Part shown: positions 1 to 7,963 of the stretch, one piece after another | Position numbering within the stretch: the stretch's first letter is position 1 | Layout of the letters: the number at the start of each line of letters is the position of its first letter | Origin: Spirochaetota bacterium | GTDB lineage: Bacteria; Spirochaetota; UBA4802; JAFGDQ01 | Length of the DNA: 40,042 bases | Assembly (NCBI GenBank): GCA_016934735.1 | Contig: JAFGSG010000061.1 | Span: forward strand, 1-40,042 | Direction of reading: 5' to 3' | The notes under the pieces: generated by a model | What the model was told of the DNA's origin: nothing | Database searches by the model: none | Seen by the model: the letters and a program-made list of their open reading frames with translations, nothing else | Made by a program: the position numbers and the translations under genes

Positions 1-95
1 CAGATTTTTTATTGTTTACTCAAATAAAAAACCTGATTTTTACCTTAATCAGTTCCCAATGGTTACATCAATATTTAATTATTAGAGATAACCAT
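1..95. repeat. Dispersed hairpin repeat, copy 1 (cut by the window edge)
   Basis: This stretch aligns almost base for base with 18374-18467, for example in the shared core CAATGGTTACATCAATATTT (57-76). It contains a stem-loop: an arm beginning CAGATTTTTTATTG (1-14) pairs with the arm CAAATAAAAAACCTG further on. It lies upstream of the Ldh2-type gene and is followed by about 140 bases of AT-rich sequence in which I see no gene. The left end lies outside the window. The repeat itself is seen directly; its function is unknown. Confidence 0.75.
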
Positions 96-234
96 TAAGA
101 ATTTTTTTGAAATAATTACTTTACGTAATTCTAAAAACATAATTTTATGGAACATCGTAAATATTATTATAATATTTACAGTGATTGGGCTTTTAAAAAG
201 ATTAAATTAATAACCAATACAATAAGGTGCTGAA

Positions 235-1341
235 ATGAAAGAACAAATCGTCTGGATAAATTTTGAAAAAATGGAAAAATTTATGATTGAAGTTTTCAAA
301 AGAATCGGAGTGCCGGAAGATGACGCGAAGGTTTGCGCTGATGTACTTATAACGGCAGACAAACGCGGCATAGATTCGCACGGTGTAAACAGGCTTAAGC
401 CGATTTATTATGACAGGATCAAGGCAGGGACCCAGAACCCGGTCACAAATTTTGAAATAGTAAAAGAAGGCCCCACTACCGCAGTAATCGACGGGCATAA
501 TGGGATGGGGCATGTTATCGCGAAACGCGCAATGCAGATGGCGATCGATAAAGCAAAAAAATTAGGGCTTGGCATGACTGCTGTAAGGAACTCGACCCAT
601 TACGGCATTGCAGGATATTACTCAATTATGGCAGCCAACGAAGGTATGATAGGTATTACAGGCACAAACGCAAGGCCCTCTGTTGCACCGACTTTCGGCG
701 TGGAGAACATGCTGGGCACGAACCCGCTTACTTTCGGAATGCCGACAGACGAGGACTTTCCCTTTGTACTTGACTGCGCTACTTCTTTAACGCAGAGAGG
801 CAAAGTTGAACTGTACGCGCGTGAAGGAAAGGACTGCCCTGCCGGATGGGTTATTGACAGTGACGGAAATACGAAGACCGACAGTGTTCAGATACTTGAC
901 GACCTTACTAAAGGCAAAGCTGCTCTTTCACCCCTCGGCGGCATTGGAGATGAGAACGCAGGATACAAGGGTTACGGGTATTCAACAGTAGTGGAGATAA
1001 TGTCCGCGGCTTTGCAGGCAGGCAGCTTTCTGAAAATGCTTACAGGCATTCAGGATGGTAAAAAAGCGCCTATACTTCTGGGTCATTTCTTTATGGCAAT
1101 AGATATCAACGCATTCGCAGGCCTTGATTCTTTTAAAAAGACAACCGGAGAAATATTAAGAGCGCTTCGAAATTCCAGGAAGATGAAAGGACAGGACAGA
1201 ATATATACTGCGGGCGAAAAGGAATATCTAACATGGCTTGAGCGTAAGGATAAGGGAGTTCCTATTAACGAAGAACTTCAGAAGGAAGTCATCCAGATGA
1301 AAAACGAGCTTAAGCTTACTCAGTTCGATTTCGGATTTTAG
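235..1341 (+). CDS. Malate/L-lactate dehydrogenase family oxidoreductase (Ldh2 type)
   Basis: Predicted cytosolic NAD(P)-dependent 2-hydroxyacid dehydrogenase of the LDH2/MDH2 family (COG2055), structurally unrelated to classical lactate dehydrogenase. Family signatures visible in the 368-residue protein are the N-terminal RGIDSHGVNR segment, STHYGIAGYY in the middle and GTNPLTFGMP around residue 160, followed by GKVELYAREGK and a glycine-rich GYKGYGYSTVVEIM stretch. Length is normal for the family. ATG at 235 is preceded by AAGGTG, a usable ribosome site. The substrate cannot be told from sequence: malate, lactate, sulfolactate and ureidoglycolate enzymes all share this fold. Its stop codon abuts the stop of the convergent gene with no base between them. 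Confidence 0.9.
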   Translation: MKEQIVWINFEKMEKFMIEVFKRIGVPEDDAKVCADVLITADKRGIDSHGVNRLKPIYYDRIKAGTQNPVTNFEIVKEGPTTAVIDGHNGMGHVIAKRAMQMAIDKAKKLGLGMTAVRNSTHYGIAGYYSIMAANEGMIGITGTNARPSVAPTFGVENMLGTNPLTFGMPTDEDFPFVLDCATSLTQRGKVELYAREGKDCPAGWVIDSDGNTKTDSVQILDDLTKGKAALSPLGGIGDENAGYKGYGYSTVVEIMSAALQAGSFLKMLTGIQDGKKAPILLGHFFMAIDINAFAGLDSFKKTTGEILRALRNSRKMKGQDRIYTAGEKEYLTWLERKDKGVPINEELQKEVIQMKNELKLTQFDFGF

Positions 1342-2034
1342 CTATTCAAATGATATTTCGCTGATGCATGTATCATCATATTTGGATCCTTTGTATACGC
1401 TTTTAATTATCAGCACTCCGAAAAGATAACGGCCATACTCGCCCTGAAAGACGCTGTTGCCTTTTGAACGGTAGGTATCGCGCGATCTTCGCCAGAAATC
1501 CTTTGCATTCGTAAAATCTATGTCTATCTTTATACTCTGTTTATCCATTGTATCTTTTAACTCGAATGTTTTGGTATCATATAAATTCAATGCGTATTGA
1601 CAGCAGTAATTTTCATCCACGCCTGTGTCAATACCGACATACAATGCTAATACAAATTTTTTTATCCTGTTATTTGCCAGAAACAGTTCCTTTGAAGATG
1701 CAAGGCCGTTTATTATGTTTATTTGTTTGGCGCCATATTTAAGTGCTGCGGAATGGCCGGGTGTCGGGATTGCAAAAATGATCTGAACATCAATGCCGGG
1801 GCCTTTGTCTCCTTCAGCCCATGCAGTCTTAATATCTCCGTCGAATAATTTGTTCGGCTCATACCTGTCGGGCTCTTTCGCACTTCCGGAAAGAGTCGAC
1901 GTCGCGCCTGCTTTCTCGTGATCGCAGATTGTAAGAATCTCGCCTTTGATTAAATTGTATTTTCCTGTATCGGCACCGGCCATTGCGCAGACAAATAATA
2001 AAATTACCAGAAGCATTATTATTTTATTTTTCAT
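1342..2034 (-). CDS. Secreted discoidin-like (NADase-type glycan-binding) domain protein
   Basis: A 230-residue protein with a signal peptide (hydrophobic residues about 5-20, cleavage probably after MAGA). After it comes a segment with SGSAKEPDRYEPNKLFDGDIKTAWAEG in effect split over residues 50-75: the pattern 'Y-P-x-x-L-F-D-G-D-x-x-T-A-W-x-E-G-x-x-G-x-G' is typical of the F5/8-type discoidin-like domain annotated as NADase-type glycan-binding and common in Leptospira and other spirochaetes. The C-terminal half (W-R-R-S-R-D and GEYGRYLFGVLII) continues the beta-sandwich. It probably acts in the periplasm or at the surface as a carbohydrate-binding protein. It is monocistronic, convergent with the dehydrogenase and divergent from the M15 peptidase. 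The binding partner is unknown. Confidence 0.65.
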   Translation of the reverse strand: MKNKIIMLLVILLFVCAMAGADTGKYNLIKGEILTICDHEKAGATSTLSGSAKEPDRYEPNKLFDGDIKTAWAEGDKGPGIDVQIIFAIPTPGHSAALKYGAKQINIINGLASSKELFLANNRIKKFVLALYVGIDTGVDENYCCQYALNLYDTKTFELKDTMDKQSIKIDIDFTNAKDFWRRSRDTYRSKGNSVFQGEYGRYLFGVLIIKSVYKGSKYDDTCISEISFE

Positions 2035-2155
2035 TTTATTATCCTGTAAAATGTATTGAAAAACCTCACCGGCACTATTTAATATCCATTCTGAGCAATT
2101 TACAAGTATATTTTTAATGCAATTATTGTCATGTTGTATAACAAAAGAGACGGCT

Positions 2156-2770
2156 ATGAAAAAAATTATTTATTCAATTCTTATATTTCTTATAATAAAC
2201 AATAATGCTGTTAACAGCGGACCTGAGATTATTTTAGATTCCTCTCTTACTTACGAAGAAGCTGTTTTAAAAAATCTGAATCCCAAATGCCCCGCGTCGA
2301 TTGCTAAAATGCAGGCATTGATCACGGTAAAATATTATTCTTTTGACAATAAGATACACCAGGGACAGATAGTCGCGGATAAAAGACTTGAGAAAGATAT
2401 TAAAATAATTTTTAAATTAATGCTGGATATAAAATTCCCGGTCGCTTCTGTTATTCCCGTTTCTGATCCCAAATTCTCATGGGATGATGACAAAAGTATG
2501 GCAGCCAATAATACTTCAGGGTTCAATTACCGGGCCGTTAAAGGACAGAAAAATCTCTCCAGACACGCTTACGGTTTCGCTGTTGATATCAATCCAAAAC
2601 TCAATCCGTTTATACGCAGCAGCAACATAAGCCCTCCGGGCGCTTCATACAATGCAAGCATGCCCGGAACTTTACATCCTGTAGTGAAAAAATTCAAGGC
2701 ACTGGGATGGACATGGGGAGGAGACTGGGAAAGTCTTAAAGACTATCAGCATTTTGAAAAAGTGTTATAA
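2156..2770 (+). CDS. M15 family peptidase (D-Ala-D-Ala carboxypeptidase / endolysin-like)
   Basis: Putative peptidoglycan peptidase of the M15_4 group (VanY/CwlK-like). The zinc-binding signature is clear in the C-terminal half: SRHAYGFAVDIN gives the first His and the Asp, and DYQHFEKVL at the end gives the last His; GWTWGGDWES between them is also typical. I start it at ATG 2156, because the following residues form a clean signal peptide (MKKIIYSILIFLIINNNAVN). An ATG further upstream at 2117 would add 13 residues and spoil it. The product is 204 residues, so it consists of the catalytic domain alone and acts in the periplasm on cell-wall peptides. No partner gene lies nearby. A weak GC hairpin follows at 2788-2815. 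Confidence 0.85.
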   Translation: MKKIIYSILIFLIINNNAVNSGPEIILDSSLTYEEAVLKNLNPKCPASIAKMQALITVKYYSFDNKIHQGQIVADKRLEKDIKIIFKLMLDIKFPVASVIPVSDPKFSWDDDKSMAANNTSGFNYRAVKGQKNLSRHAYGFAVDINPKLNPFIRSSNISPPGASYNASMPGTLHPVVKKFKALGWTWGGDWESLKDYQHFEKVL

Positions 2771-2787
2771 AAAGGGCTTTATAAACA

Positions 2788-2815
2788 GAAGGGCGGGTTT
2801 AAAATCTGCCCTCTT
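2788..2815 (+). terminator. Possible terminator after the M15 peptidase gene
   Basis: AGGGC (2790-2794) pairs with GCCCT (2808-2812) around an AT-rich loop, followed by CTTAAT. The T run is poor, so this is a weak call. Confidence 0.3.
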
Positions 2816-2920
2816 AATATAAAAAGACATCCATTTATTTTACAAATTCTACCTGTCTCTGAATTCCGCGCCACACAAGATTCTGATTTATAAAAAAATG
2901 ATGGAATACGGTGAAAATTA

Positions 2921-3016
2921 TCTGAACCGTGATTTTCCTGATTAAAGGATTGCCGGGAAAGGCTTTGAACCACGATTTACTCGATTCAAGGATTACCAGG
3001 ATTTCTGCAAACAAAG
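2921..3016 (+). repeat. Two tandem copies of a GATT-rich dispersed repeat
   Basis: Copy A (2921-2960) and copy B (2964-3016) share the pattern CTGAACCAYGATT...GATTAAAGGATTACCAGGATT, and copy B ends in TTTCTGCAAACAA. Related copies lie at 3077-3108 (inverted) and 4300-4353. The core has an 11-12 base periodicity of GATT units, as in noncoding repeats seen in many Bacteroidetes and spirochaete genomes. The whole gap 2771-3444 has no intact gene: besides this it holds the inverted copy, a decayed gene end (3108-3183) and AT-rich sequence before the toxin-antitoxin pair. Confidence 0.7.
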
Positions 3017-3076
3017 CATAACTACTGCCGCACACCAAACAGATAATCGAGCTCTTAAAAACACGCCAATCATGCT

Positions 3077-3108
3077 AATCCCTTAATCCTGCGAATCGTG
3101 GTTCAGAC
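3077..3108 (-). repeat. GATT-rich dispersed repeat, inverted copy
   Basis: Read on the minus strand this begins GTCTGAACCACGATTCGCAG, nearly identical to the start of the copy at 4300. It abuts the stop codon of the decayed beta-helix gene end at 3108, so the repeat sits exactly at the 3' edge of that remnant. Confidence 0.7.
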
Positions 3109-3183
3109 TACTGCGCCTCGTACGCGCCCATGTCTACTATGTCGTTTACAATGTGCGGATTGACCGAGATGTCCTTTGACCGA
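3108..3183 (-). pseudogene. Decayed 3' end of a beta-helix / choice-of-anchor Q surface protein gene
   Basis: On the minus strand an open frame ending at TAG (3108-3110) reads DISVNPHIVNDIVDMGAYEAQ. The intact protein encoded at 4508-6499 ends in DLAGNPRVVGGEVDMGAYEWQ, the conserved tail of choice-of-anchor Q / right-handed beta-helix proteins. Upstream of about 3183 the similarity stops and there is no start codon or helix repeat. It is therefore the last ~25 codons of a lost paralogue, ending at a GATT repeat. Confidence 0.7.
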
Positions 3184-3444
3184 TCAAATATCAGATAATA
3201 AAAAGCATAATATATTTAAAGCACGTATTACCAGTCAGCTCTTTTCGAACTTTTTATCAAAAATACATAAAAAATAAAAATATTGACGTATTATTTTTTT
3301 TGAATTACATTTTATCATATAAATAAGATTTACTCAGCAATTCAGTCCGCCTGTATGACGGGGACAAATAATAAATAATCTGGAGAATGCTATTTTCACC
3401 AGAAACTAATTAAAATTTATTTTTTAACAAGGAGTTATTTAATA

Positions 3445-3639
3445 ATGCAGCTTTCAAATATCCAGCAGGAATTGTTAAAGATTTATTCTTTTAATATTCC
3501 GGAACAGGATTTAAATGACATAAAAAAAATACTGGCCGAATATTTTGCCGATAAAGCAGTAAAAACAGCAAATGAAGCATGGAAAGAAAAAGGATTAACT
3601 CAAAAAGATATGGAAAAATGGCTGAATGAGGAATCTTAA
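3445..3639 (+). CDS. Antitoxin of a PIN-domain toxin-antitoxin pair
   Basis: A 64-residue protein of the small family found directly in front of COG1569 PIN toxins. Typical features are the N-terminal IQQELLKIYSFNIPEQDL and the acidic tail DMEKWLNEES, with a KxxxxxNEAWKEKGLT segment between. It has a strong ribosome site (AAGGAG, 3430s) before ATG 3445. It overlaps the toxin gene by 14 bases, so the two are translated together with the antitoxin first. It should bind and neutralise the toxin and probably represses the shared promoter, although no helix-turn-helix or ribbon fold is obvious. Function is assigned from family and position. Confidence 0.75.
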   Translation: MQLSNIQQELLKIYSFNIPEQDLNDIKKILAEYFADKAVKTANEAWKEKGLTQKDMEKWLNEES

Positions 3640-4039
3640 GTTTGTACTCGATACAAATATCCTGCTCGTTTCAATCTCAGACGAATCTCAATTTCACTGG
3701 ATTTTCAATAAAATTAAAAACAAAAAAATTGATTTGGTAATATCAAATGATATCCTTACCGAATATAATGAAATAATTTCCCAAAAATTTAATTTTTTCA
3801 CTGCCGAATATGTCTGTGAATTTTTATCGCTTGCGTCAAATGTTCACAAAGTCACGCCGTATTTTTTCTGGAACTTAATTGATGCAGATAAAGATGACAA
3901 TAAATTTGTCGATTGCGCCATTGCTTCAAATGCCGATTATATTGTTACTAATGACAAACACTTTGATGTTTTGAAGAATATTGAATTTCCAAAAATAAAT
4001 ATAATAAATTTTAATGAATTCACAGCTATTATTAAGTAA
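3626..4039 (+). CDS. PIN-domain toxin (COG1569 family, putative RNase)
   Basis: A 137-residue PIN-domain protein, a Mg-dependent ribonuclease fold used by VapC-type toxins. The acidic catalytic residues are visible: D9 in LDTN, E46 in DILTEYNEI, the D90/D91 pair in DKDDNKFVDCA, and D110 in TNDKHFD. The full length is normal for the family. ATG 3626 lies inside the 3' end of the antitoxin gene. The family is usually annotated as the toxin component of a putative toxin-antitoxin system; the RNA target is unknown. The operon sits in a repeat-rich patch, as such modules often do. Confidence 0.85.
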   Translation: MRNLKFVLDTNILLVSISDESQFHWIFNKIKNKKIDLVISNDILTEYNEIISQKFNFFTAEYVCEFLSLASNVHKVTPYFFWNLIDADKDDNKFVDCAIASNADYIVTNDKHFDVLKNIEFPKINIINFNEFTAIIK

Positions 4040-4082
4040 AGATCATTTTTTTCTCAGCGTTTTTTGAATTAGAGAAGCTTAG

Positions 4083-4283
4083 ATGAAAGAAGTTAAATAT
4101 TTGAACGAAGAAGATATAATTATAAAAGGAGTGAACGTACTGCTTAAAGAGCTCGGCCCTGTAGAAACAGGCAGATTTCTGAACATACAGAGGCAGAAAA
4201 GACTTGAATCCATAAAAAGACACAAGGAATGGCAGAAGAAACTCAAAAAAGATGAATTTTTAAAAGAGGTATTTTCCAGTTAA
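4083..4283 (+). CDS. Small hypothetical protein, possibly antitoxin-like
   Basis: A 66-residue protein, highly charged and rich in lysine in its second half. The motif LLKELGPVETGRFLN recalls a group of small bacterial proteins with 'LG-x-V-E-x-x-R-F-L/I', some of which lie beside toxin-like genes, but I cannot name a family with confidence. It begins 43 bases after the PIN toxin on the same strand, so it may be co-transcribed. No partner toxin follows; downstream there are only repeats. It could be an orphan antitoxin or an unrelated small gene. There is no clear ribosome site, only AGAGAAGC a few bases before ATG. Confidence 0.5.
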   Translation: MKEVKYLNEEDIIIKGVNVLLKELGPVETGRFLNIQRQKRLESIKRHKEWQKKLKKDEFLKEVFSS

Positions 4284-4299
4284 TATATTATTATTTACT

Positions 4300-4353
4300 G
4301 TCTGAACCATGATTCGCAGGATTAAAAGATTACAGGGATTTCTGCAAACAACG
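4300..4353 (+). repeat. GATT-rich dispersed repeat, copy D
   Basis: GTCTGAACCATGATTCGCAG followed by GATTAAAAGATTACAGGGAT and TTTCTGCAAACAA, matching copy B at 2964-3016 including the tail. It is joined at its right end to a GC-rich block that leads to the Pmp-like gene. Confidence 0.7.
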
Positions 4354-4507
4354 CCCAACTGCCACTCGTACGCCAAGCCCCCTTAAACCCCCTTCCGGCT
4401 TCGCCGGTTGCGTCTCCGGAGAGGAGACGCCCCCCCCCCACCCGGAATCGCACCGATTATTCCCCCTGCTAAGGGGGAATGGCCGCGCTTCGCGGCCAAG
4501 GGGGTTA
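4354..4507. repeat. GC-rich composite repeat block at the 3' end of the Pmp-like gene
   Basis: A GC-rich island in an AT-rich region. In order it holds a second copy of the gene's own 3' end (CTGCCACTCGTACGCC near 4360, compare 4511-4526), CCCCCTTAAACCCCCTT, hairpins CCGGCTTCGCCGG and CGTCTCCGGAGAGGAGACG, a run of ten C (4430-4439), CCCCCTGCTAAGGGGG, and CCGCGCTTCGCGG. Read outward from the gene it has terminator-like hairpins. A related but shorter motif is at 9385-9420. Confidence 0.6.
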
Positions 4508-6499
4508 CTACTGCCACTCGTAAGCGCCCATGTCGACTTCGCCGCCCACAACGCGTGGGTTGCCCGCAAGGTCGGTTGTGTATCCGGCAGGAAGAGCGGC
4601 ATTGCTGCCCAGATTACGAACAATTGAAGACGGATATAAAAATGTAGCCTCACTTGAATTTATACTTACAAAGGGATCTCCAGAAGTGATGCAGTTTATA
4701 CCGCTTGCTCCAGTTAATCCGCCGATGTAAAAACAATGATCGAGTATACTAGCGACGCTGCTATAAACATTATATCCGGAACCTCCTGAGGCGCTATTAG
4801 AATAGAATATTGAATTGTATATAGTGTTTGCAGTTGCAGAGTAAATCGCTCCACCATACTGTTGTGCATGATTCGAATAAAAAGTTAAATTTACTAGATT
4901 ATGACTGGCTACCCCAATATAAATTGCTCCTCCATGTGCAGTCCCCGTAGTAGGCGCATTTAATGCACTATTGTTATGAAATATAGAATTTATTAATGTC
5001 GATGTACTACTTGTAGTAAGAGAAATAGCACCGCCATCACAATTATTGGTTATATTTGTACCGGCGTGATTAGTATTAAAAACACAAGCATTAACCGTTA
5101 TTATTCCACCTGAGCATGAAATAGCTCCACCCCTATAAGCGGTGGATGAATTATTTATAAATTCAGAACTACTTACATTTAGTGAACCACTTGAAACATA
5201 AATTGCACCGCCACCATTAGTTGCTAAATTTGTATTAAATTCCGAATTATCAATCTGAACAATCGAACTAAAGTCAACTGTTATTGCCCCTCCCCATGAA
5301 GTTCCCCCAGTACCTTGGTTGTTATAAAAATCACAATTGGCAATATTCAGCTTTGTAGTTGCATCCGCTGTATAAATCGCGCCACCATAATTAGTTGCAG
5401 AATTTCCGGGGGAAGGGGGTATTGACCCGGCCAAACCAAAATAAGAACTCGATATAGTTATTTCTGAGCCAGTGTTTGCACAAATTGCTCCGCCACTAAC
5501 TGCCGAATTACTTGTAAATCCTGAATTATTGCTGATAGCAACAGTAGAATTTCCGGCAGCATAAATCGCACCGCCATTGATTTCAGCATCATTATTAGTA
5601 AAAGTAGTATTAGTTATATTTAATGATGTACTTGTTATATACATTGCTCCGCCGCCATTTGAGCCTGCACTATAATTAGACGAATTAGCCGTGAAAGAGC
5701 AATTTGAAACTGATATGTTGCTATTTTGCGCATAAATTGCACCGCCGTTAGAGGAAGCTGATGAAGCTACGTTAGAATTAAAAGTTGTATTCACTATATT
5801 TAGTGAGGTGGCATTTGCATAAATTGCTCCGCCGTGAGCTGTTGCTGTATTCCCGGTAAAGGTACTTCCAGATATATTTACTGTAGCATTATTAATTGCA
5901 TAAATAGCTCCACCGGAACCTGTGCTTGCTTCACACGTATCAAACAAGCATTGTGAAATGGTAACAGAACTATCATCCATGTTTAACGCCCCACCGTTGC
6001 CGTTATAAGTGACTTTATCAAATCTGCAATTATTAAATGCCGGGGAAGCTCCTAGGATTATTTCTATGTGATTTCCTTTTATTGTAAAGCAATCGATCAA
6101 TATTGTTTTTCCCGCAGATGTATCATCGAATAGAATATTACCTGCGAGGGTTTGGCTTATTATTGTTATTTGATTATTATTACTTCTCTCATTTCGTCTC
6201 TTCTCGGTACCGTTAAATCCGCCGTATATTGAAACAGATTTGGCTATTGTTAATATGGCTGAAAGATTATACGTCCCTGCTTTCACCCATATTTCCTGCC
6301 CGGGTTGCGCTGCATCAACACCCTCTGCAATAGTCGGATACGCGTTTGCCCATCCGCGCCCGTCCGGAGCTGTTGCCGTGCTGTCAAAGGCAACGCACAC
6401 CGGCACTGTTGCATTAAGCTCATCTAGCATTTCGTTGATAGTGTCCGAACAAGATAAGCCTGTTATTGTTAATAATATGATAATTGAAATTTTTTTCAT
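4508..6499 (-). CDS. Pmp-like right-handed beta-helix surface lipoprotein
   Basis: A 663-residue predicted lipoprotein: hydrophobic signal with lipobox GLSC (Cys17). Residues about 35-110 form a conserved cap (GRGWANAYPTIAEGVDAA, then EIWVKAGTY and SVSIYGGFNGTE). From about 165 to 610 come many ~25-35 residue repeats with GGAIYA and F-x-x-N (FTNN, FNTN), which build a parallel beta-helix; both motifs are hallmarks of chlamydial Pmp proteins. The end VVGGEVDMGAYEWQ is a choice-of-anchor Q tail. No autotransporter barrel is present. AGGAGG stands before ATG 6499, and the upstream gene ends 13 bases away, so it is the last gene of the sigma/FecR operon and probably its surface output. Ligand unknown. 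Confidence 0.85.
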   Translation of the reverse strand: MKKISIIILLTITGLSCSDTINEMLDELNATVPVCVAFDSTATAPDGRGWANAYPTIAEGVDAAQPGQEIWVKAGTYNLSAILTIAKSVSIYGGFNGTEKRRNERSNNNQITIISQTLAGNILFDDTSAGKTILIDCFTIKGNHIEIILGASPAFNNCRFDKVTYNGNGGALNMDDSSVTISQCLFDTCEASTGSGGAIYAINNATVNISGSTFTGNTATAHGGAIYANATSLNIVNTTFNSNVASSASSNGGAIYAQNSNISVSNCSFTANSSNYSAGSNGGGAMYITSTSLNITNTTFTNNDAEINGGAIYAAGNSTVAISNNSGFTSNSAVSGGAICANTGSEITISSSYFGLAGSIPPSPGNSATNYGGAIYTADATTKLNIANCDFYNNQGTGGTSWGGAITVDFSSIVQIDNSEFNTNLATNGGGAIYVSSGSLNVSSSEFINNSSTAYRGGAISCSGGIITVNACVFNTNHAGTNITNNCDGGAISLTTSSTSTLINSIFHNNSALNAPTTGTAHGGAIYIGVASHNLVNLTFYSNHAQQYGGAIYSATANTIYNSIFYSNSASGGSGYNVYSSVASILDHCFYIGGLTGASGINCITSGDPFVSINSSEATFLYPSSIVRNLGSNAALPAGYTTDLAGNPRVVGGEVDMGAYEWQ

Positions 6500-6512
6500 T
6501 TTATAATCCTCC

Positions 6513-7943
6513 TTAAAACCTTACTCCAGCAAAAGGGCCGATAGACCAGTAAACGATATTCTCTGACTCTTCAAAAATATAACGATAATCTGCAGATATG
6601 CCCACAAACCACGGCGCAATGTCCCAGCGCACCGAAAGCCCCGCGCCTATAACAGGCTCATACGCCGTGTCTTTAACGGACTTCTTTGAAGATGAAGGAA
6701 TATCAAAGTATGTGTAATTGGTTTGCACATAGCAAATGCCGAAATACAGCGCAGGTGAAATTCGCAGCGCCTTGAACGGATAGAAGGAGTACCCGGCTGA
6801 GAGAAGGGCAGGGGCGAGTACAATGCTTTCCAAGGAGTTTTCCGGCGCGGCAAAATCGCTTTTGCCTTTAAAATAAATGTACGAAAGTTCCAGTTTCAAA
6901 TCCAGACCGCTGAGATAATAATTCGAAAGGCCGCCGCGCAGCGTGACGCCGTATCCATAGTCGACTAACTTGCCGAGATTCCCCATCGGCACAGCAAATA
7001 CAGGCTGTATGGCAATATTGATCTCCGGACGCGGTCCGAAATAAAAAGGAGTATTGTCAACCGACTCAGTATTAAGATTGTCAATGCTTTTAATAAAAAA
7101 ACGGTCAAACTTTTCTTTTAAAGATACAATATATTCAGTCTTTGTAGTAGTCACAAAAAGAGACGTCTTTCTATCATAAATCTTATATATCTTATATTCT
7201 TTAATTGTGCCGTCCGGGTCAACAGCAGCAGGCCATGTTAAAATAAAACTGCCGTCCGGCTTCTGCTCAACAAAGCTGTCTTTTGGCGGGAGAGGAGGAA
7301 TATTCTTTGTAGTAAGCTTGATCTCATTGCTGGGGGGTGATTCGTAATTGTCGCGGTCAACGCTTTTTACAATAAAATAATATTCAGTATTGCTTTTAAG
7401 CCCTTTAATTGTTATCTCTTTATTCGAAGTATGGTCTATTTTTTCGTATTTGCCCCTTCTTCCCTCCCTAATATAAATATTATACACGCTAACAGGGTCA
7501 TACGGCGGAAACCACGTAAGCTTTACCCATGTCATATCCGCCTGTCCCTGCAGCCCGGATGGATTTTTCTCAGCAACGAAGAGAACATCGCTTCTTTTCA
7601 GCGTGAACTCCTCGGGTGAATACAGCTCTTTTCTGCAAACGTAACTCGTCCTGTCCTCGTCCACAATATGCACAATAATGCTTGTGCCGTCGCGCTTCTG
7701 AATGTATACCTTTCCCATGTTAAGATCAGTATAAAGTATACGGATTATCTCCGAGCGCCTGAATTTTCTTGTTTCTTTCCCCACCCTTGCGGCTATCATA
7801 TTAGCCTCATCTCTTATTATTGTACCCTGGATAATCTTTCCGTCCTTTAGAAAAATGTACTCAGCATAAATATCGCCAGTATAAAAAATACAAAAAACAA
7901 GTATTATAATAAATGCTGTTCTGCTTAAAATATTTTTTCTCAT
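6513..7943 (-). CDS. Fibronectin type III protein with C-terminal outer-membrane barrel
   Basis: A 476-residue exported protein. Residues 1-27 are a signal peptide ending IYA. Residues 28-75 (EYIFLKDGKIIQGTII...RRSEIIRILY) form a small beta-rich domain similar in pattern to the C-terminal domain of the three upstream operon proteins. Two fibronectin III domains follow (about 135-215, with TWFPPYDPVSVYNIYIREG and TEYYFIVKSVD; and 215-300, with ILTWPAAVDPDG). The last ~170 residues alternate hydrophobic and polar residues and end in GPFAGVRF with a terminal Phe, as outer-membrane beta-barrels do. It is probably an outer-membrane protein with periplasmic domains. The start is 20 bases from the upstream gene; GGAGG lies before it. 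Confidence 0.75.
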   Translation of the reverse strand: MRKNILSRTAFIIILVFCIFYTGDIYAEYIFLKDGKIIQGTIIRDEANMIAARVGKETRKFRRSEIIRILYTDLNMGKVYIQKRDGTSIIVHIVDEDRTSYVCRKELYSPEEFTLKRSDVLFVAEKNPSGLQGQADMTWVKLTWFPPYDPVSVYNIYIREGRRGKYEKIDHTSNKEITIKGLKSNTEYYFIVKSVDRDNYESPPSNEIKLTTKNIPPLPPKDSFVEQKPDGSFILTWPAAVDPDGTIKEYKIYKIYDRKTSLFVTTTKTEYIVSLKEKFDRFFIKSIDNLNTESVDNTPFYFGPRPEINIAIQPVFAVPMGNLGKLVDYGYGVTLRGGLSNYYLSGLDLKLELSYIYFKGKSDFAAPENSLESIVLAPALLSAGYSFYPFKALRISPALYFGICYVQTNYTYFDIPSSSKKSVKDTAYEPVIGAGLSVRWDIAPWFVGISADYRYIFEESENIVYWSIGPFAGVRF

Positions 7944-7963
7944 TCCGGTATCCGGTGCCTCCT

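Noticed and set aside
2779-3038. Minus-strand frames of 64 and 67 codons
   Set aside because: They run through the GATT repeats and overlap each other in different frames; the products reflect the repeat, not a protein family.
2921-4353. Repeated GATT units as a possible CRISPR array
   Set aside because: The copies vary in sequence, spacing and orientation, there are no unique spacers of constant length, and no cas gene is in the window.
4330-4730. Frames on both strands through the GC-rich block (up to about 107 codons)
   Set aside because: They arise because GC-rich repeats contain few stops; the products are Arg/Pro-rich and overlap the true Pmp-like gene end.
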